DNA of 64,000 nucleotides, from assembly GCA_022661535.1 (NCBI GenBank), contig JAKULF010000005.1:372001-436000 (forward strand). Reading direction: 5' to 3'. This document shows positions 23,628 to 35,439 of the stretch, one piece after another; positions within the stretch are counted from its first letter, which is position 1, and every line of letters starts with the position of its first letter. A program made the position numbers and the translations under genes. The notes under the pieces were generated by a model that worked only from the letters and a program-made list of their open reading frames with translations, made no database searches and was not told the origin of the DNA. Origin of the DNA: Eutypa lata. Its lineage: Eukaryota; Ascomycota; Sordariomycetes; Xylariales; Diatrypaceae.

Positions 23628-26379
23628 ATGTTGTCCTCCCTCATACTCAGTCTGGCTGCGGCGAGCCCAATGCTCCTCGCAGCCCGGGCACAGGACATCA
23701 TTACCGATGATACATTTTTCTATGGACAATCCGAACCCGTGTATCCCACCCCTGAAGCCTCCGAGCTAGGTGCATGGGCAGATGCTATCACCAAAGCGAA
23801 GCATTTTGTCAGCCAATTGACATTAGAGGAGAAGGTATATATTATTGTCCCTCGGAAGATGTACCAACGATATGTTACTTACCGAGACCTTGCATTAGGT
23901 GAACCTTACCGCTGGTGCTACGTCCGAGACTGGCTGCTCTGGCTTCATCCCGAATATCACCAGGCTTAACTTCCCTGGCATGTGCTTGATGGATGCGGGC
24001 AATGGAATTAGAGGAACTGACTATGTCAGTTCGTGGCCGGCTGGGTTGCACGTTGGTGCTAGGTATGTTCCTGCTTGGCAGATATTGGAAACGTTTAGGA
24101 CTGATAAGTGCTTCTAGCTGGAATAAAGACTTGGCTCACCAAAGGGCTCATTTCATGGGAAGTGAGGCCAAGATCAAGGGAGTCAACATTCTCCTTGGCC
24201 CAATGGCCGGCCCCGTTGGTCGGGTTGTTAGAGGAGGTCGTAACTGGGAAGGTAAGGAGAAGGTACTCCATGATGAGGGAATACTGTTACTAACTGAATG
24301 TGTACAGGTTTTTCGGTAGACCCGTACCTCTCTGGAATCTTGATCCACGAGACGGTACAAGGTATCGAAAATGCTGGTGTCATTACGACTACGAAGGTAA
24401 GATAGTGATAGTAGAGCTTATGATTGTTCACTTACTTACTTACGGCTCACAGCACTTTATCGCCCAGGAGCAAGAGACACATAGGCTGCCTACAAGTGTT
24501 GAGCCGATAGTAGAGAGTGTCTCCTCCAACCTCGATGACAAGACAATGCACGAGCTTTATTTATGGTAAGGAATCAATTGAGTTTAGACCCCTATCATGT
24601 AGCATCAGCGAGGCTAACTTGCCCAGGCCATTCATGGATGCCGTCAAAGCGGGAACGGGCTCAGTCATGTGCTCATATAACCGGATAAACAATTCATACG
24701 GATGCCAGAACAGCAAGAACCTGAATGGTCTTTTGAAAGGGGAGCTAGGATTCCAGGTAAGACTTCCCATGTGGTCATTCCTCCTACGCGACCAACTTTA
24801 TTAACAATCTCATCAGGGATTCGTCGTTTCCGACTGGGGTGCACAAATGTCAGGCATTCCCAGTGCGTTGGCCGGCCTCGATGTCGCCATGCCGAACGCC
24901 GAAGGGAAATGGGCCGGCAATCTATCAATTGCCATTAACAACGGCTCGATGACCGAGTCGAGGCTCGACGACATGGCTATGAGGGTCCTGGCTGCCTGGT
25001 ACAAGATAGAGCAGGACAAGGACTTCCCGACGCCAGGCATCGGCATGCCCGCCGACCTCACCAAGCCCCACGAGGTAGTAGACGCGCGAAACGACAGTGC
25101 CAAGCCGACGCTGTTCGACGGCGCGGTGGAGGGCCACGTGCTCGTGAAGAACGCCGACAACGCCCTGCCCCTGGATTCTAGCAAGATGAAGCTGATCTCC
25201 ATATTTGGCTACTCTGCCAAGGCGCCCGACCACAACACCCCAGACGGGGCGGATATCACTGACTTGTTTGGCGCGTGGACGATAGGCACCCAGGCTGCCA
25301 ATGTGACCGAGGTGAACCTCGGCTGGTTTGGTAACCTCAGCATCGCCTATTCCGACATCGCTCCCAACGGTACCTTGGTATCCGGTGGCGGATCGGGCGC
25401 ATCTGCACAGAGCCTGATTAGTGCCCCCTTTGACGCCCTGGTTGCCCAGGCCGAGGACGATGGGACGGCTTTGTTTTGGGACTTCCAGTCGGGCAATCCC
25501 GCTGTGAACCCCACGTCGGACGCGTGCATTGTCATGGGCAACGTCTGGGCGACCGAAGGCTACGACAGGCCGACCCTGCGCGACCAGTACACAGACGGGC
25601 TCATCGAGAACGTTGCCAGTAAATGTGCCAACACCATCGTCGTGTTCCACAATGCCGGTGCGCGAATCGTCGACCGCTTTATTGACCACCCCAATGTCAC
25701 GGCTGTCATCTTCGCCCATCTACCGGGCCAGGCGAGCGGCAAGGCACTCGTATCGCTCCTTTACGGCAAGACCAACCCCTCCGGCCGCTTGCCGTACACG
25801 GTGGCTCGCTGCGAAGCCGATTACGGACAGGTCGAAGCTCCCGAGCACGCCCACGTGGGCGAACAGTACGGGCTGTTCCCGCAGTCCGACTTTACCGAGG
25901 GCGTCTTCATCGACTACCGGCACTTCGAGGCCAAGAACATCACCCCCCGGTTCGAGTTCGGCTTCGGTCTGAGCTACACGACGTTCGACTACGCGGATCT
26001 GTCCGCCACGGCCGTGTCGGACGCACGACAACCGTACCCCACGGGGCAGGTCGTTGAGGGCGGGCAGGAGGACCTCTGGGATGTCGTGGCGGTGGTCGAG
26101 GCCAGCGTCACGAACTCGGGCGACGTGGACGGCAAGGAGGTCGCGCAGCTGTACCTCGGCATCCCCGGCGAGGGAACTCCGGCCAAGCAGCTCCGCGGCT
26201 TCGAGAAGCCCCTGATCGCGGCGGGCGAGACCGCCACGGTGAAGTTCGAGCTCACGCGGAGGGATCTGAGCGTTTGGGACGTCGAGGCCCAGAAGTGGCT
26301 CCTCCAGCAAGGGGATTATGCGGTGTTTGTGGGGAGGAGCAGCAGGGATTTGCCGCTGACGGGGACGTTGACAATCTAA
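23628..26379 (+). CDS. Secreted GH3 beta-glucosidase
   Basis: The enzyme hydrolyses beta-linked glucose from oligosaccharides outside the cell and would complete cellulose or glucan breakdown. Seven exons join in frame: 23628-23834, 23899-24062, 24118-24251, 24308-24396, 24453-24565, 24627-24756 and 24817-26379. Introns are 55-64 nt, and the total of 2400 nt gives 799 aa. An N-terminal hydrophobic segment of about 21 residues, ending ARA, is a signal peptide. The GH3 N-terminal domain shows [47 protein letters not shown] and [10 protein letters not shown] with nucleophile Asp285. The second alpha/beta domain includes EGYDRP and [10 protein letters not shown]-terminal fibronectin-III-like domain carries [16 protein letters not shown] and QLRGFEK. 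Length is normal for the family and no defect is seen. It lies tail to tail with a feruloyl esterase, which fits a shared role in plant cell wall decay. Confidence 0.93.
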
Positions 26380-26748
26380 TTTAAACGTAAAAGTAATATT
26401 TTAATGAAATAAGAACGAATTTATGTGCTGCATATATATCAAGTTGAGGTCTGGTCAACTAAATTTTCATACCGCCCCTGTTTGAAATGCAGAGTGTAAT
26501 TATTGTATTGTACTGTGCTACTTGGTGAGATTTGAAGAAGTAGCTGAGGGCTAACATTGGTGTCATTGCATGTAGAAAGGGGGTTCGAATTACATGTGAA
26601 GCTTCTCCCCATGGTTATCCACAGATTGTTATTGCTATTGTTATCGAGTATGAGACATGTTTTCACTTAGCATCCTTTTGTTTTTATTTTCACTACATTT
26701 ATTTATTCGTTTTTGAACCTTGAGGTCTCTAATCTCATTTCTATTGCA
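26380..26748. other. Shared 3' region of two convergent genes
   Basis: This 369-base AT-leaning stretch separates the stop codons of the GH3 gene (+) and the feruloyl esterase gene (-). It should hold both polyadenylation regions. No gene is seen. Confidence 0.5.
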
Positions 26749-28374
26749 TCACAGTATGCATTCCCAGCCCTCGGTGTCTTTACCATCACCATCACCTCTA
26801 TACACATTTCGGTACGGATACCGACAATGCCTTCTCTTAAAATTTACCACTCGCGTCTGATCATCAACGAATGCCGTGCCGGTAACCGTCTCGGGGGCTA
26901 CGCCTTCCTCTACCCACCTGACCACCGCTGTGAGAACGTTCTCCTCTGGATCCAGGCTGGCTGGATCCGGTTTATTGCCAATCACGTTGGCACCGGGGCC
27001 CCCGGAACAATGGGCCATACCGCTGATGCGGAATAAGCGGTAGAACTCATCAAGCGACGAAGGAGGGAGCTCCATCGTGCGCGACACGTGCTCGTAGTAC
27101 GCGTTTGAGATGGAGTTCGCGATGACCGAGTCTGCCAGCCCGTGGTAGTGCAGTACCTTGGTGCCGCGGGAAGCAACGCCCGAGAGGTCGCCGCTCCACG
27201 TATTGAGGTCACCGGGGTTTAGGTCCCACGCGTACGCTGCCTCCTCGGGCGTGATAACCGCGGTGTCTAGATTGGGATCGTTGTACACGGCGTACTTGAA
27301 CCAGTGGTCGGTGTAGACGTGCTGAGCTCGGGAGTACCTATCGTAGATCGCTTCTAGGAAAGCGGGAGAGGGGTCATATCCCGGATAGATGAGAGATCCA
27401 TTGACGCCGTGCAGCGGTGAGAAAACGGTTCGGATGGTCTCTGCCTGCTTTCCCGTGAGACAGGCAGACCTGTTGGCCGAGTCTCGCGGGCATATGAGTC
27501 TCTCGGGTTTAAACTTGCAAAGGCTCGAGTCCTCGATGATGCCATCAGGGGCCCCGTCAAGCGAGTCGCACTGGGCTAGGATTTCCGCATCAATGGCACC
27601 CCACGTCGCATTCAGCGGGAACCCATCGGGACTGGCATTAATGAGTGAATAGAAGGAGCCACTCCAGGAAATCAGGTTATTCCAATTGAAAGCTGGTGCA
27701 CCGGCAACGATACCATCAAAGTCCTCGGGGAACTCTTGGGCCGTCTTGAAGCCTTGACGGCCACCGGTGGAACATCCGAGATAGTAGGCTTTCTTGTGAG
27801 GCTTCTTGTAGAAAGTGTTAGTGATCTCCTTGCCGACAACGGCGGAGGTGTGTAGACTCCGCCACCCAAAGTCAGCCAGGACGTCATCATTATTAAGAAA
27901 CGTAGTCCCGTTCTGTCCGTCATGTCCGTTATTGGACCCAGTTGTAGCAAAGCCTAGAGAGGCAGCATACTTCATGTCTTCGAATGCTATGCATCCGCCG
28001 ATGCCACCGTTGCCCGTTGAGAGATAGCGCCCGGTCCAGTTCCGGGGCAGCCATGCTTCCATCCTGAACCCTGACCGTGAAGAAGTCGAGACGTTCAGAG
28101 AGACCCGACATAGGTCAAACGGGATCTCAAACTCCGGGCCATCGCACGCTGGGTCTGGCACTGGGACGGTCACGTTGGTACCAGCGGGTACGAAGTCAAC
28201 CAGCGAGACAGTGGCATTTTCGATTTCGAGGTTGCTGAGCAGGTCAGCACATGTCTGCTCAAACGTGGCGTCTGTGGTAGAAATCAAGGCGCTGATGGTG
28301 ACAGCAACTGCTGCGATTAACGAGGAACCACCGAATCCCAACATGATTGGATTAAGCCATGCTGGTAGAAGCAT
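26749..28374 (-). CDS. Feruloyl esterase of the tannase family (faeB-like)
   Basis: A single exon of 541 aa. Members of this family cleave ester bonds between ferulic or other phenolic acids and plant cell wall sugars, or gallate esters. Motifs seen are YYLGCSTGGRQG with nucleophile Ser202, LADSVI with Asp415 and GMAHCSGG with His455. Cys201 and Cys456 sit beside Ser and His as expected for the family's CS-D-HC disulfide motif. An Asp-rich loop, DGAPDGIIED (273-282), matches the calcium site. The N-terminus has a hydrophobic stretch after MLGFGGSS, so the protein is probably secreted; Met1 and Met11 are both possible starts. Many N-glycosylation sequons are present. No lesion is seen. Confidence 0.93.
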   Translation of the reverse strand: MLLPAWLNPIMLGFGGSSLIAAVAVTISALISTTDATFEQTCADLLSNLEIENATVSLVDFVPAGTNVTVPVPDPACDGPEFEIPFDLCRVSLNVSTSSRSGFRMEAWLPRNWTGRYLSTGNGGIGGCIAFEDMKYAASLGFATTGSNNGHDGQNGTTFLNNDDVLADFGWRSLHTSAVVGKEITNTFYKKPHKKAYYLGCSTGGRQGFKTAQEFPEDFDGIVAGAPAFNWNNLISWSGSFYSLINASPDGFPLNATWGAIDAEILAQCDSLDGAPDGIIEDSSLCKFKPERLICPRDSANRSACLTGKQAETIRTVFSPLHGVNGSLIYPGYDPSPAFLEAIYDRYSRAQHVYTDHWFKYAVYNDPNLDTAVITPEEAAYAWDLNPGDLNTWSGDLSGVASRGTKVLHYHGLADSVIANSISNAYYEHVSRTMELPPSSLDEFYRLFRISGMAHCSGGPGANVIGNKPDPASLDPEENVLTAVVRWVEEGVAPETVTGTAFVDDQTRVVNFKRRHCRYPYRNVYRGDGDGKDTEGWECIL

Positions 28375-29602
28375 CTTCCTTCACGAAGGGCAGTTGAAGG
28401 TTCATTTATACTTAGTTCCTGCTGTGTTTGAGCTCGGCATTCCTCATTCTAGGGTCAAAACCCACCCCCCTAGGAAAAGACCTTGGTCCCAATTATTTCC
28501 TTGGAAATCTCGGAGACGCCCAGGGTTCCCCAGATAAAGCGGAGAAAGTCCCCACAGGTTGGCTCGGGATTAAATCGCGGCTCCTATTTCCTGGGACAAA
28601 GTACGAAATTCGTATGGGGAAGTTAGTTTATATCTCTAGAATCTATGGCGACTCTTCTACGTGACCAAAGAGGAATTATCACCGATTTGGAATCTGGGGT
28701 ATGCGGGGTGGAATTGGAGATAAGGGCAGGGCCAATGCCGTTGATCGTTGACTTTCGATGGATGAACAACGTATGTTCTTCGATTTATTTAGTACTTGTA
28801 ATAGCGACATATTCAATTTCAGTCTGTCTTCATGTTTATCCTGCAAGTGTTTATAGACTGACGTTAGTATCGTCGGTCCTCTACGGCCTCATAATACCAC
28901 GGGGATTACCTAGATATCCTGTGTTTATTTCTCGGCCGTCCGTTCTTGTTCTATTCTTAGTTACAAAGCAATTGTTACAACGGCACCACTATCCCTATAA
29001 TTACAAGTGGCCAATGTGAGTTCGGAAAATAAGATGCTTCGTTGTGAGGTCTAGCCGCCGTGCAGCAGCCCGATAAGCACTTTCGGGTATAAGATATTTT
29101 CACGCCCTGCCTTGCTAATAGTGAACAAGAGAACGGCTTATAATATCGACACAGCTATGGCAGCTATCGCCTTCTGTACTTATGCGTTCACCGGGTTGAG
29201 AAGTACAGTGGGGGAGCAAAAGTCTCGGCTGTCTTGATTTTATATCAAAACTTAACGCTTTCAACTTTTAATATTTTTACAACTAAAGCTCCTAAAAATA
29301 CACGAGGAAAATCTTTTACGTTTATCTTTCCATAAAGATTCATATATTTCAATGGCATGTTATTATGTCATGATTTGTTTATTGTTACGATCCACCTAGG
29401 GTGGTACGTACAGGTCAGAACAATGGGGAAGTATTCATGATAGGATGAATGCATATTGCTACGAGGGATCTATGAGGTATCCATTACATCTTTTTATGTA
29501 CAAATAGTTCAAAGGTGTCAGGTATTGCTGCACCCCCCCTTTCCTTAGTTGTTATTTTTACCCATTCCATAGCGTTTGGAATTACATGACACGTCTCCCC
29601 TT
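28375..29602. other. Intergenic region, no convincing gene
   Basis: The left part is the promoter of the feruloyl esterase. A 124-codon open frame at 28645-29019 is hydrophobic but has no family character and I do not accept it as a gene. The rest holds the 3' side of the C2H2 gene. Confidence 0.45.
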
Positions 29603-32160
29603 CTAGCTCAGAGCAGGCCTGGCTCGTAGCCAGCGTTGCACCGTCCGTAAGTTAGGATCCTCCGCAGTCCAGCGGCCCATGCCCACTTCCGCATTATATA
29701 TGTCACGAAAAACGGTCTCATCCGTTATCTCTTGCAGTTCCTGAGCTGAAGTATTAGTCGGATTTCTTCGGTAGTATTCACACCGGAGTAAAACTTGACG
29801 GATGAGGGAAAATAAAATAGGACTCTTTACTTGTCGCAAAAATTCATCATAAGCTCTTAGCTTTTGCCGTTCTGAAAGATTAAATATTTCTGCCTTGAGA
29901 ATCTGATGCCGGTTCTCGACCCATCTCTTTGCCACAGCCTGGCGGAGATAGGTCTTTTGGGACTCGTGTCTCCGGGCGTAAGCATCTAGGAGGACTCTTT
30001 AGGAATGCCATTAGTAGATCGCCTTATCTTACGCGGTATTTTCATACAGGGAACAGGATGCATATGGTCATGGTACATGATAAGATATGATAACTCACTG
30101 TTGAAGCTCGGCCTTTGCCTGTTCTTCCTCGCCGCCCGCACCCACTGGCACTGTAACATCAGCGGATGCATTGAGAATGTGATGGCCATCGGCCGCACAT
30201 TGTCGCAATGCTGCCCAACCCTCAGTGTAATACTCTTCAGAGCTGGTTGGTTCAACGGGTGCCGATGCGATGCGAGTTTGAAGCATTCGGAAGTCACTGA
30301 GGATTTCGGCAACTCGCGCTCTCCTGAATTCGTTCAATCCGTCTTGTGGTGTTATTGATGTAGATGGGGTAGGTTCAGAGGCCGAATCTTGCGCGTGCTC
30401 CGGAATCGCAGGTGGAGGAAGTAAAGCTTGAGTGTAACCTGCAGAATGGGCTGTGGCGTGTGCGGAAGGGCTTGTTGATACATTATGCCCGATATCGCCC
30501 TCTTTTAACCTTATATCCAAGGCGTCCTCTAATTTCAGTGTCGTTCCCTGCTTCACTAGGTCCGCATTAGAGAATCCGGCAACAGAGCTATCGTCATTTT
30601 CATCCTTTATGGTCCTTCCACCCCTTGTCTGCTCGTCATCATTAGCAGAAAGAGAATGAGGGAGTGCAAACAATGCAATATCCTCTAAGTGACGGCCAAC
30701 ATGACGTTTGTATTCTTCGGTTGACCCTATAAGCTCCCGACAGAGAGGACAGCTACTAGTACTGTCGATGGGATATTGGCTTGTATGAAGCTCCGCAGAA
30801 GCCCTAAGTTGGTCATCTGTAGCATCTTCTAAGTGGGAATCTTGTAAGTGGTTTTGAAGATGTTCAGCTGCGCCAAACGGAGGATGTTTGCAAAATGCGC
30901 AGTGCCAGAGGCGCCAGTGATTCTGTAGCATATGGTCTATCCATTCATTTCGCCCCGAAAAGGCGGTTTCCATAACTGGACAATCCAATACGAGGCAGTT
31001 GTAAGGCCGTAAGTCGGTAAATATGTGTTTCCTAACCCAAAGTGAGCTTAATTTATCCACGCAGTTGGCATCGCATTTCTGAGAGAACCTACCTCCATGC
31101 ACGTTTACTACATACAGAGATCATTGAATGGCAGAATTGACATTCAAATCGACCCTTTGATGCTTCCCTCGGTAGAGCTGGAATTTGTAGGTCCTCAAAA
31201 TCATTACCGCGTGAGGTTGCATAAGAAGTGTGGCTAATTCCAGAATCAGATAACTCATCTTCATCGTTCTGGTCTAGTTCAATGACCAGTGCCTTGTTAC
31301 CATTTCGAGATGGTGGTACGGATGATATGACTGTGCCATCTTTCTGAACAATTAATTTACTGAAGTCCGCGTTTATGTCTTGGGCATTAATGATGTTATA
31401 TGATTCTCTATATTTGAAGAACCGTCTGCGACGAGAGTTCGCTTTGCCTATGTGCTCAGCAAGCTTTGGGCCTGCCAATGGAAATTTCGATGCAATGTGG
31501 GAAATGTCAGGTGTCTCGTAGTGGGAGAGATCTATATACGTAGATGTTTTGAGTATATCATGAGGGGCTGGATTCCGGATGGATCCTGAAAGCCTCGATA
31601 AACAATCTACAGCTTCCGTAATATCTGCAGTTATTTGATCCAGCTCTGTCTCAAACTCAGTGGAACAGTCGGCTGGCACATCTAGCGCTTGATCTGAGTC
31701 TTCGGCATCGGACGGAAACTCATCCCAGGGCGTAATTTCTCCATTCAGGATTCCTAGGGCTTTGAGGAGTTTAGTTAGTTCTTATATCAAATGGTAAGGG
31801 ATCACGATATGAACAAAAATACAAAGGTACAATACCGTCTCTAAGGGAGCCATTGAGGTCAACGAGCAATCCTTTTACTTCTTTCTGTAGATGAGAAGAG
31901 TCTCGAAGATGGTAGTCAAGGAACCCTTTTCTACTTTTATCAACTCCGACGTTGCCCGACCAGACCTTGAATCTCGCGAACTCGTCTGCGATTTTGAAGG
32001 CAGTAGACTGGCTTCCATAATGTGAAGTATAACAGACTGTTACTAATTTAAATGATTGGAGGCAGAAATCAACATGATTTGCAATTATAGTCATCGTTCT
32101 CTTATGTGAAATAAATTGTGTGATGCTCATACTCAAAACCATGGACTCACCCAAGGTCAT
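29603..32160 (-). CDS. C2H2 zinc-finger protein of the acuF-associated fungal type
   Basis: A nuclear or regulatory protein of unknown target, from a family expanded in filamentous fungi. Exons are 32160-31836, 31759-31093, 31031-30099 and 29996-29603. They join in frame (2319 nt, 772 aa), through introns of 76, 61 and 102 nt. The N-terminal part reads DEFARFKVWSGNVGV and DYHLRDSSHLQKEV. A cluster of Cys/His fingers follows: FECQFCHSM, AWRKHIFTDLRPYNCLVLDCP, WHCAFCKHPP and SCPLCRELIGSTEEYKRHVGRHLEDIALFALP. The last segment is the hallmark of this family. The C-terminal exon is helical and charged. The start is uncertain: Met at 32160, or in-frame Met at 32094 with a more family-like context (HVDFCLQSFK). 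It is divergent to the DUF7580-type gene, with only about 260 bases between start codons. Confidence 0.83.
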
Positions 32161-32422
32161 ATAAGCAGAGATGACCCCTCACAAATCGTTACATTGTAGA
32201 TGGAACTATTGGTTTAATATGAGTGGTCAGATTTAATCCCGATTATGCTTACCCCTCACCGGCATTGAGGGGCTGCAATTTTTGTACTTCTATGTTGTTC
32301 GGCTGAGCCGGGGCATCAGTTTATGTTGAAGAGAAGTCAGCTCGACGAACACCTTCTTCAAACCTCCTTCACAACTACTCTGCCAACTGTATCCCCAAAA
32401 TAGATCCCACCACAATCTATAA
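32161..32422. promoter_or_regulatory. Shared divergent promoter of the C2H2 and DUF7580-type genes
   Basis: Only 262 bases lie between the two start codons, so both genes must share this control region. No specific operator is recognisable. If the C2H2 gene starts at 32094, the region is 328 bases. Confidence 0.5.
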
Positions 32423-34398
32423 ATGTCGGGTCTAGAAGTTGTAGGCATCATTCTCGGGAGCATCCCATTAGTGATTTCAGCCCTAGAGCATTATGGAGGT
32501 GCTCTACAGAGTCTCAGCAGGTGGCGGTCTACGAGTAGAGAGCTTCAGAGCCTCAGAAGGAGACTCGGAACACAACAAGCCATATTCACGAATACTTGCG
32601 AGCATTTATTAAGCGGAATAGTGCCTTCAACTAAACTCGAGGCAATGATTGTAGAGCCATTCGGGCCGTTATGGCAAGATCCGAATATCAAGTGCAAGCT
32701 CCAAATGCGACTCGACCGTGTGATAGAACCCTTTGAGAACACAATCAAGACAATGGTCGAAGCAGTAGAACATTTTAAGAATCGCTTGGACCTGGATGAA
32801 AATGGAGAGGTGTGTTTCCTCTACCAGTTACCGCGTTTATGCGTACGTCTAGTTGATGTGGCTGACATGAGGTCAAGGTTAAATGGATTGAGGCAAAAGC
32901 AATAGTGCGTGAGCTCAAACGTGCCAGTTTCACTATCCGAAGATCCCATTACGATTATCTCCTTGATACCCTGTCGGACGGGAACCAGGACTTGAAGACT
33001 TTGACTATGCAGAGCCTGCAACTTGAGCCTGAAAGAAACGCAAGGTACCAAGGAAGGCTTTTGATACTGCTTCGCGATATATCTAAAAGCGCATATACCG
33101 CAATTTCGAATAGTTTCCACCAATGTAGCTGCTCTACGATTCATCACGTTAGTCTAGAGATGGCTACACCGGAGCTAAGAAGCACCAATACAAATGAGCA
33201 GCTACTACACAACGCGGTATTCCGATGTGCTTTTTCCTACCGATCAGTTCAACAGGATGCAGGAGCAGATATGCGACAATGGGAAAAGATGTTATTTAAA
33301 CTGGACAGCCCGCAGAAGTTGATGCGAAGCGAACAAAACCAAACAGGGGAGCATTACCGTGTCCATGCTTTTGAATCCCAGCCGCAGCCAAACACCGCAA
33401 GATCGAGAGGGGCAAGAAGATCAGATAGGCTGCGAGAAAACTTTGAAAACGTGAAGTTTGCTATGCAATCAACTTTCAGTGGCAATGCAAAGGTGCAATC
33501 CTCCAGTTCCACCAGTTCCACCACCACCACCACAACCACCACAGAAACCCCATTAAACAACAGTGCTAGCATCATGCCGAACTTAGAGACAAGATGCCCT
33601 GCAACAGAAGTGCTAACAGATATGGATTGGACGCCTAATCAAATAAATCTCTGTCAGATCATTAGGAAGCAGGGAAAGTCCGCGTATGTCCCCTGCTACG
33701 GCTACATTGGAGACCAAAGCGCGGATAAGCATTTGAGGTTCGGGGTGCACCCCTCGCAGCAGCCCCATGAAGATTACGAGAGCTTGAAATTATTCCCAAT
33801 GAAGCATATCCTTGAGGACCAAAGCGGTGTATTCCCACGAATATCTTACCATCAAAGGATGAAACTTGCTGTGGATATATCGTCAAGTCTACTGCAACTA
33901 AACGGATCCCCTTGGCTCCCAGAGATACTCACAAATGACAACATCTTTTTCATGACTCGAGATAACATTCCGATTTATGACCGAGCGTTTGTGATCAAGG
34001 GATCACTGTATGTAGTCATTCCCGAGACGCCCATGGCGACAGATACAGTAGTTCAATCCCAGAGCATCTCGAGCCAGTCGCTTTTCGCACTCGGGGTCCT
34101 GCTAGTCGAGCTCTTGCTACTTAGGGGATTGAATCATGTGTGGGAACCAAGACGATACGGAACGATGGCAACCCTAACTATCGCCGATCAAGTCAAAGAT
34201 TGGAAGGCCCTCAAAGATATTCTGAGTCAGGTCGAAGTCATGGGGGGCTCGAATTACTACTCTGCAGTACGGCGCTTGCTCTTCTGCGAGTTCACTCACG
34301 CGCACAACACTTTCCAAAACGAAGAGGTGCTATACCAGGAGATCTATGGGAAAGCAATCGCTCTTCTGGTGGAAGACCGTAGCTTGTCACAAATTTGA
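32423..34398 (+). CDS. DUF7580-type fungal protein with HeLo-like N-terminus
   Basis: Two exons, 32423-32809 and 32872-34398, join in frame across a 62-nt intron to give 637 aa. The N-terminus MSGLEVVGIILGSIPLVISA, followed by LEHYGGAL, is the typical start of fungal proteins annotated DUF7580, a helical segment resembling the N-terminal domains of fungal STAND/NLR and HeLo-like proteins. The middle has SHYDYLLDTL and LEPERNARYQG, then a Ser/Thr tract (SSSSTSSTTTTTTTTET) near residues 325-341. The C-terminal third reads like a degenerate kinase fold: RMKLAVDISSSLLQLNGSPW, LTNDNIFFMTRD and LFALGVLLVELLL, without catalytic Asp motifs. A role in allorecognition or signalling is an inference from the family's look. 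The acceptor choice (TGAG at 32868-32871) keeps the frame. Confidence 0.8.
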
Positions 34399-34609
34399 TC
34401 TCATCACCATTTTAGTAGTAGCACTAATGTTTTTAAAGATGGTGTATTATAGACCTAATCCACTATGTTACGTTGTTGACCAACGATTGTTGTCATTGGG
34501 TCCAACTGTAACATATATTCATATATTCATGATGTAGTTACTATATACAAGAACAGTTTTCTCATGACAACAACAGGGAATCCTATCATTGAGTTATGTT
34601 TCCCTATAC

Positions 34610-35439
34610 TCAAGCTGTCACGTAGAAGTCGAGGCAACTCTCATACGTCTGCTCATTGCCGCTTGCGTACCAGTACCATTGTATAGCACACTTTCCTCCT
34701 GCATCGCAAGCCGAGGCAATAGTGTCCGGGATGGTTACGTTAAAGTCAACTATAGGATTATTAGGCCTTCATCAACTTGAATCAAGGGGTATCAATACGA
34801 CGTACTATCATCACGAGGGGGACCGGATGTGGAGTCGGGCCAGTTGTCCCATGATCGTAGAGGTCCACCAATAGCCTCGTTTGTTGCGAGGTCAATCACC
34901 GAAACATTCTAGTCGAGTAATTAGCAATGTACCTTACTCATTTTCAAACGCGGGAAAACTAATTACGGCGTAGCCAGGATGATGTCCCGCAATGAGGTCG
35001 ATGTGGAAGTCTAGCAGATCGCCTGCTTTCACTTCCTTGACGTTGTCAACGTTGTCCTCGTATTGATAACCCCGGCAAAGGAAGGCATTGCAGTTGTAGT
35101 CCGCGTCGACGTCTTCCATCGCGTTCTCGATGGGCCCGGCGATGTCTTGATCATACTGCATTAGTAACGTGATCAACGAGAGTATGGTAGGGAGGTCGGA
35201 TAAAATGTTAATAAGTTTCAAGAAGGACTAACCGCTTTCGAGGGTGTCAACAACTGCCGCTCCGCAAGCTGCTATGTGAGCTGGGCCAGTCTTCGTCGAC
35301 GAACATCGTCAGCAATCACGCGTTGATCAATATTTCTCGGGGACTCGATAGATACCTTTCGGGGTTCCGGATCTTGCATAACCGCATGTCCATGGACGCC
35401 AACTACTGCGGCGAGAACAATAAGCTTCCCAGTAAGCAT
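34610..35439 (-). CDS. Small secreted LPMO-like protein with predicted mature N-terminal His
   Basis: Five exons join in frame: 35439-35356, 35290-35233, 35145-34967, 34908-34806 and 34749-34610. They total 564 nt and give 187 aa. A 17-residue signal peptide ends VGVHG, so cleavage would expose His18 followed by AVMQDPEPRK. An N-terminal His after a signal peptide is the hallmark of copper histidine-brace proteins such as lytic polysaccharide monooxygenases. Later conserved-looking segments are AACGAAVVDTLES, DYNCNAFLCRGYQYEDNV, FHIDLIAGHHPGYANVSV, WDNWPDSTSGPPRDD and CAIQWYWYAS. The HH of AGHHPGYA may supply the second brace ligand. Six Cys suggest three disulfides. Several acceptors are AAG or unusual, so exons 2 and 3 edges rest on frame continuity. 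I cannot assign a numbered AA family; oxidase activity is inference. Confidence 0.8.

Noticed and set aside
24925..25719. 264-codon open frame on the minus strand
   Set aside because: Antisense to the last exon of the GH3 gene, with no family motifs of its own.
26577..26600. GGTTCGAATT, B-box-like string
   Set aside because: No A box or tRNA fold around it.
28645..29019. 124-codon open frame, hydrophobic
   Set aside because: No motif, no splice context and no neighbour support; its length is within chance for this composition.
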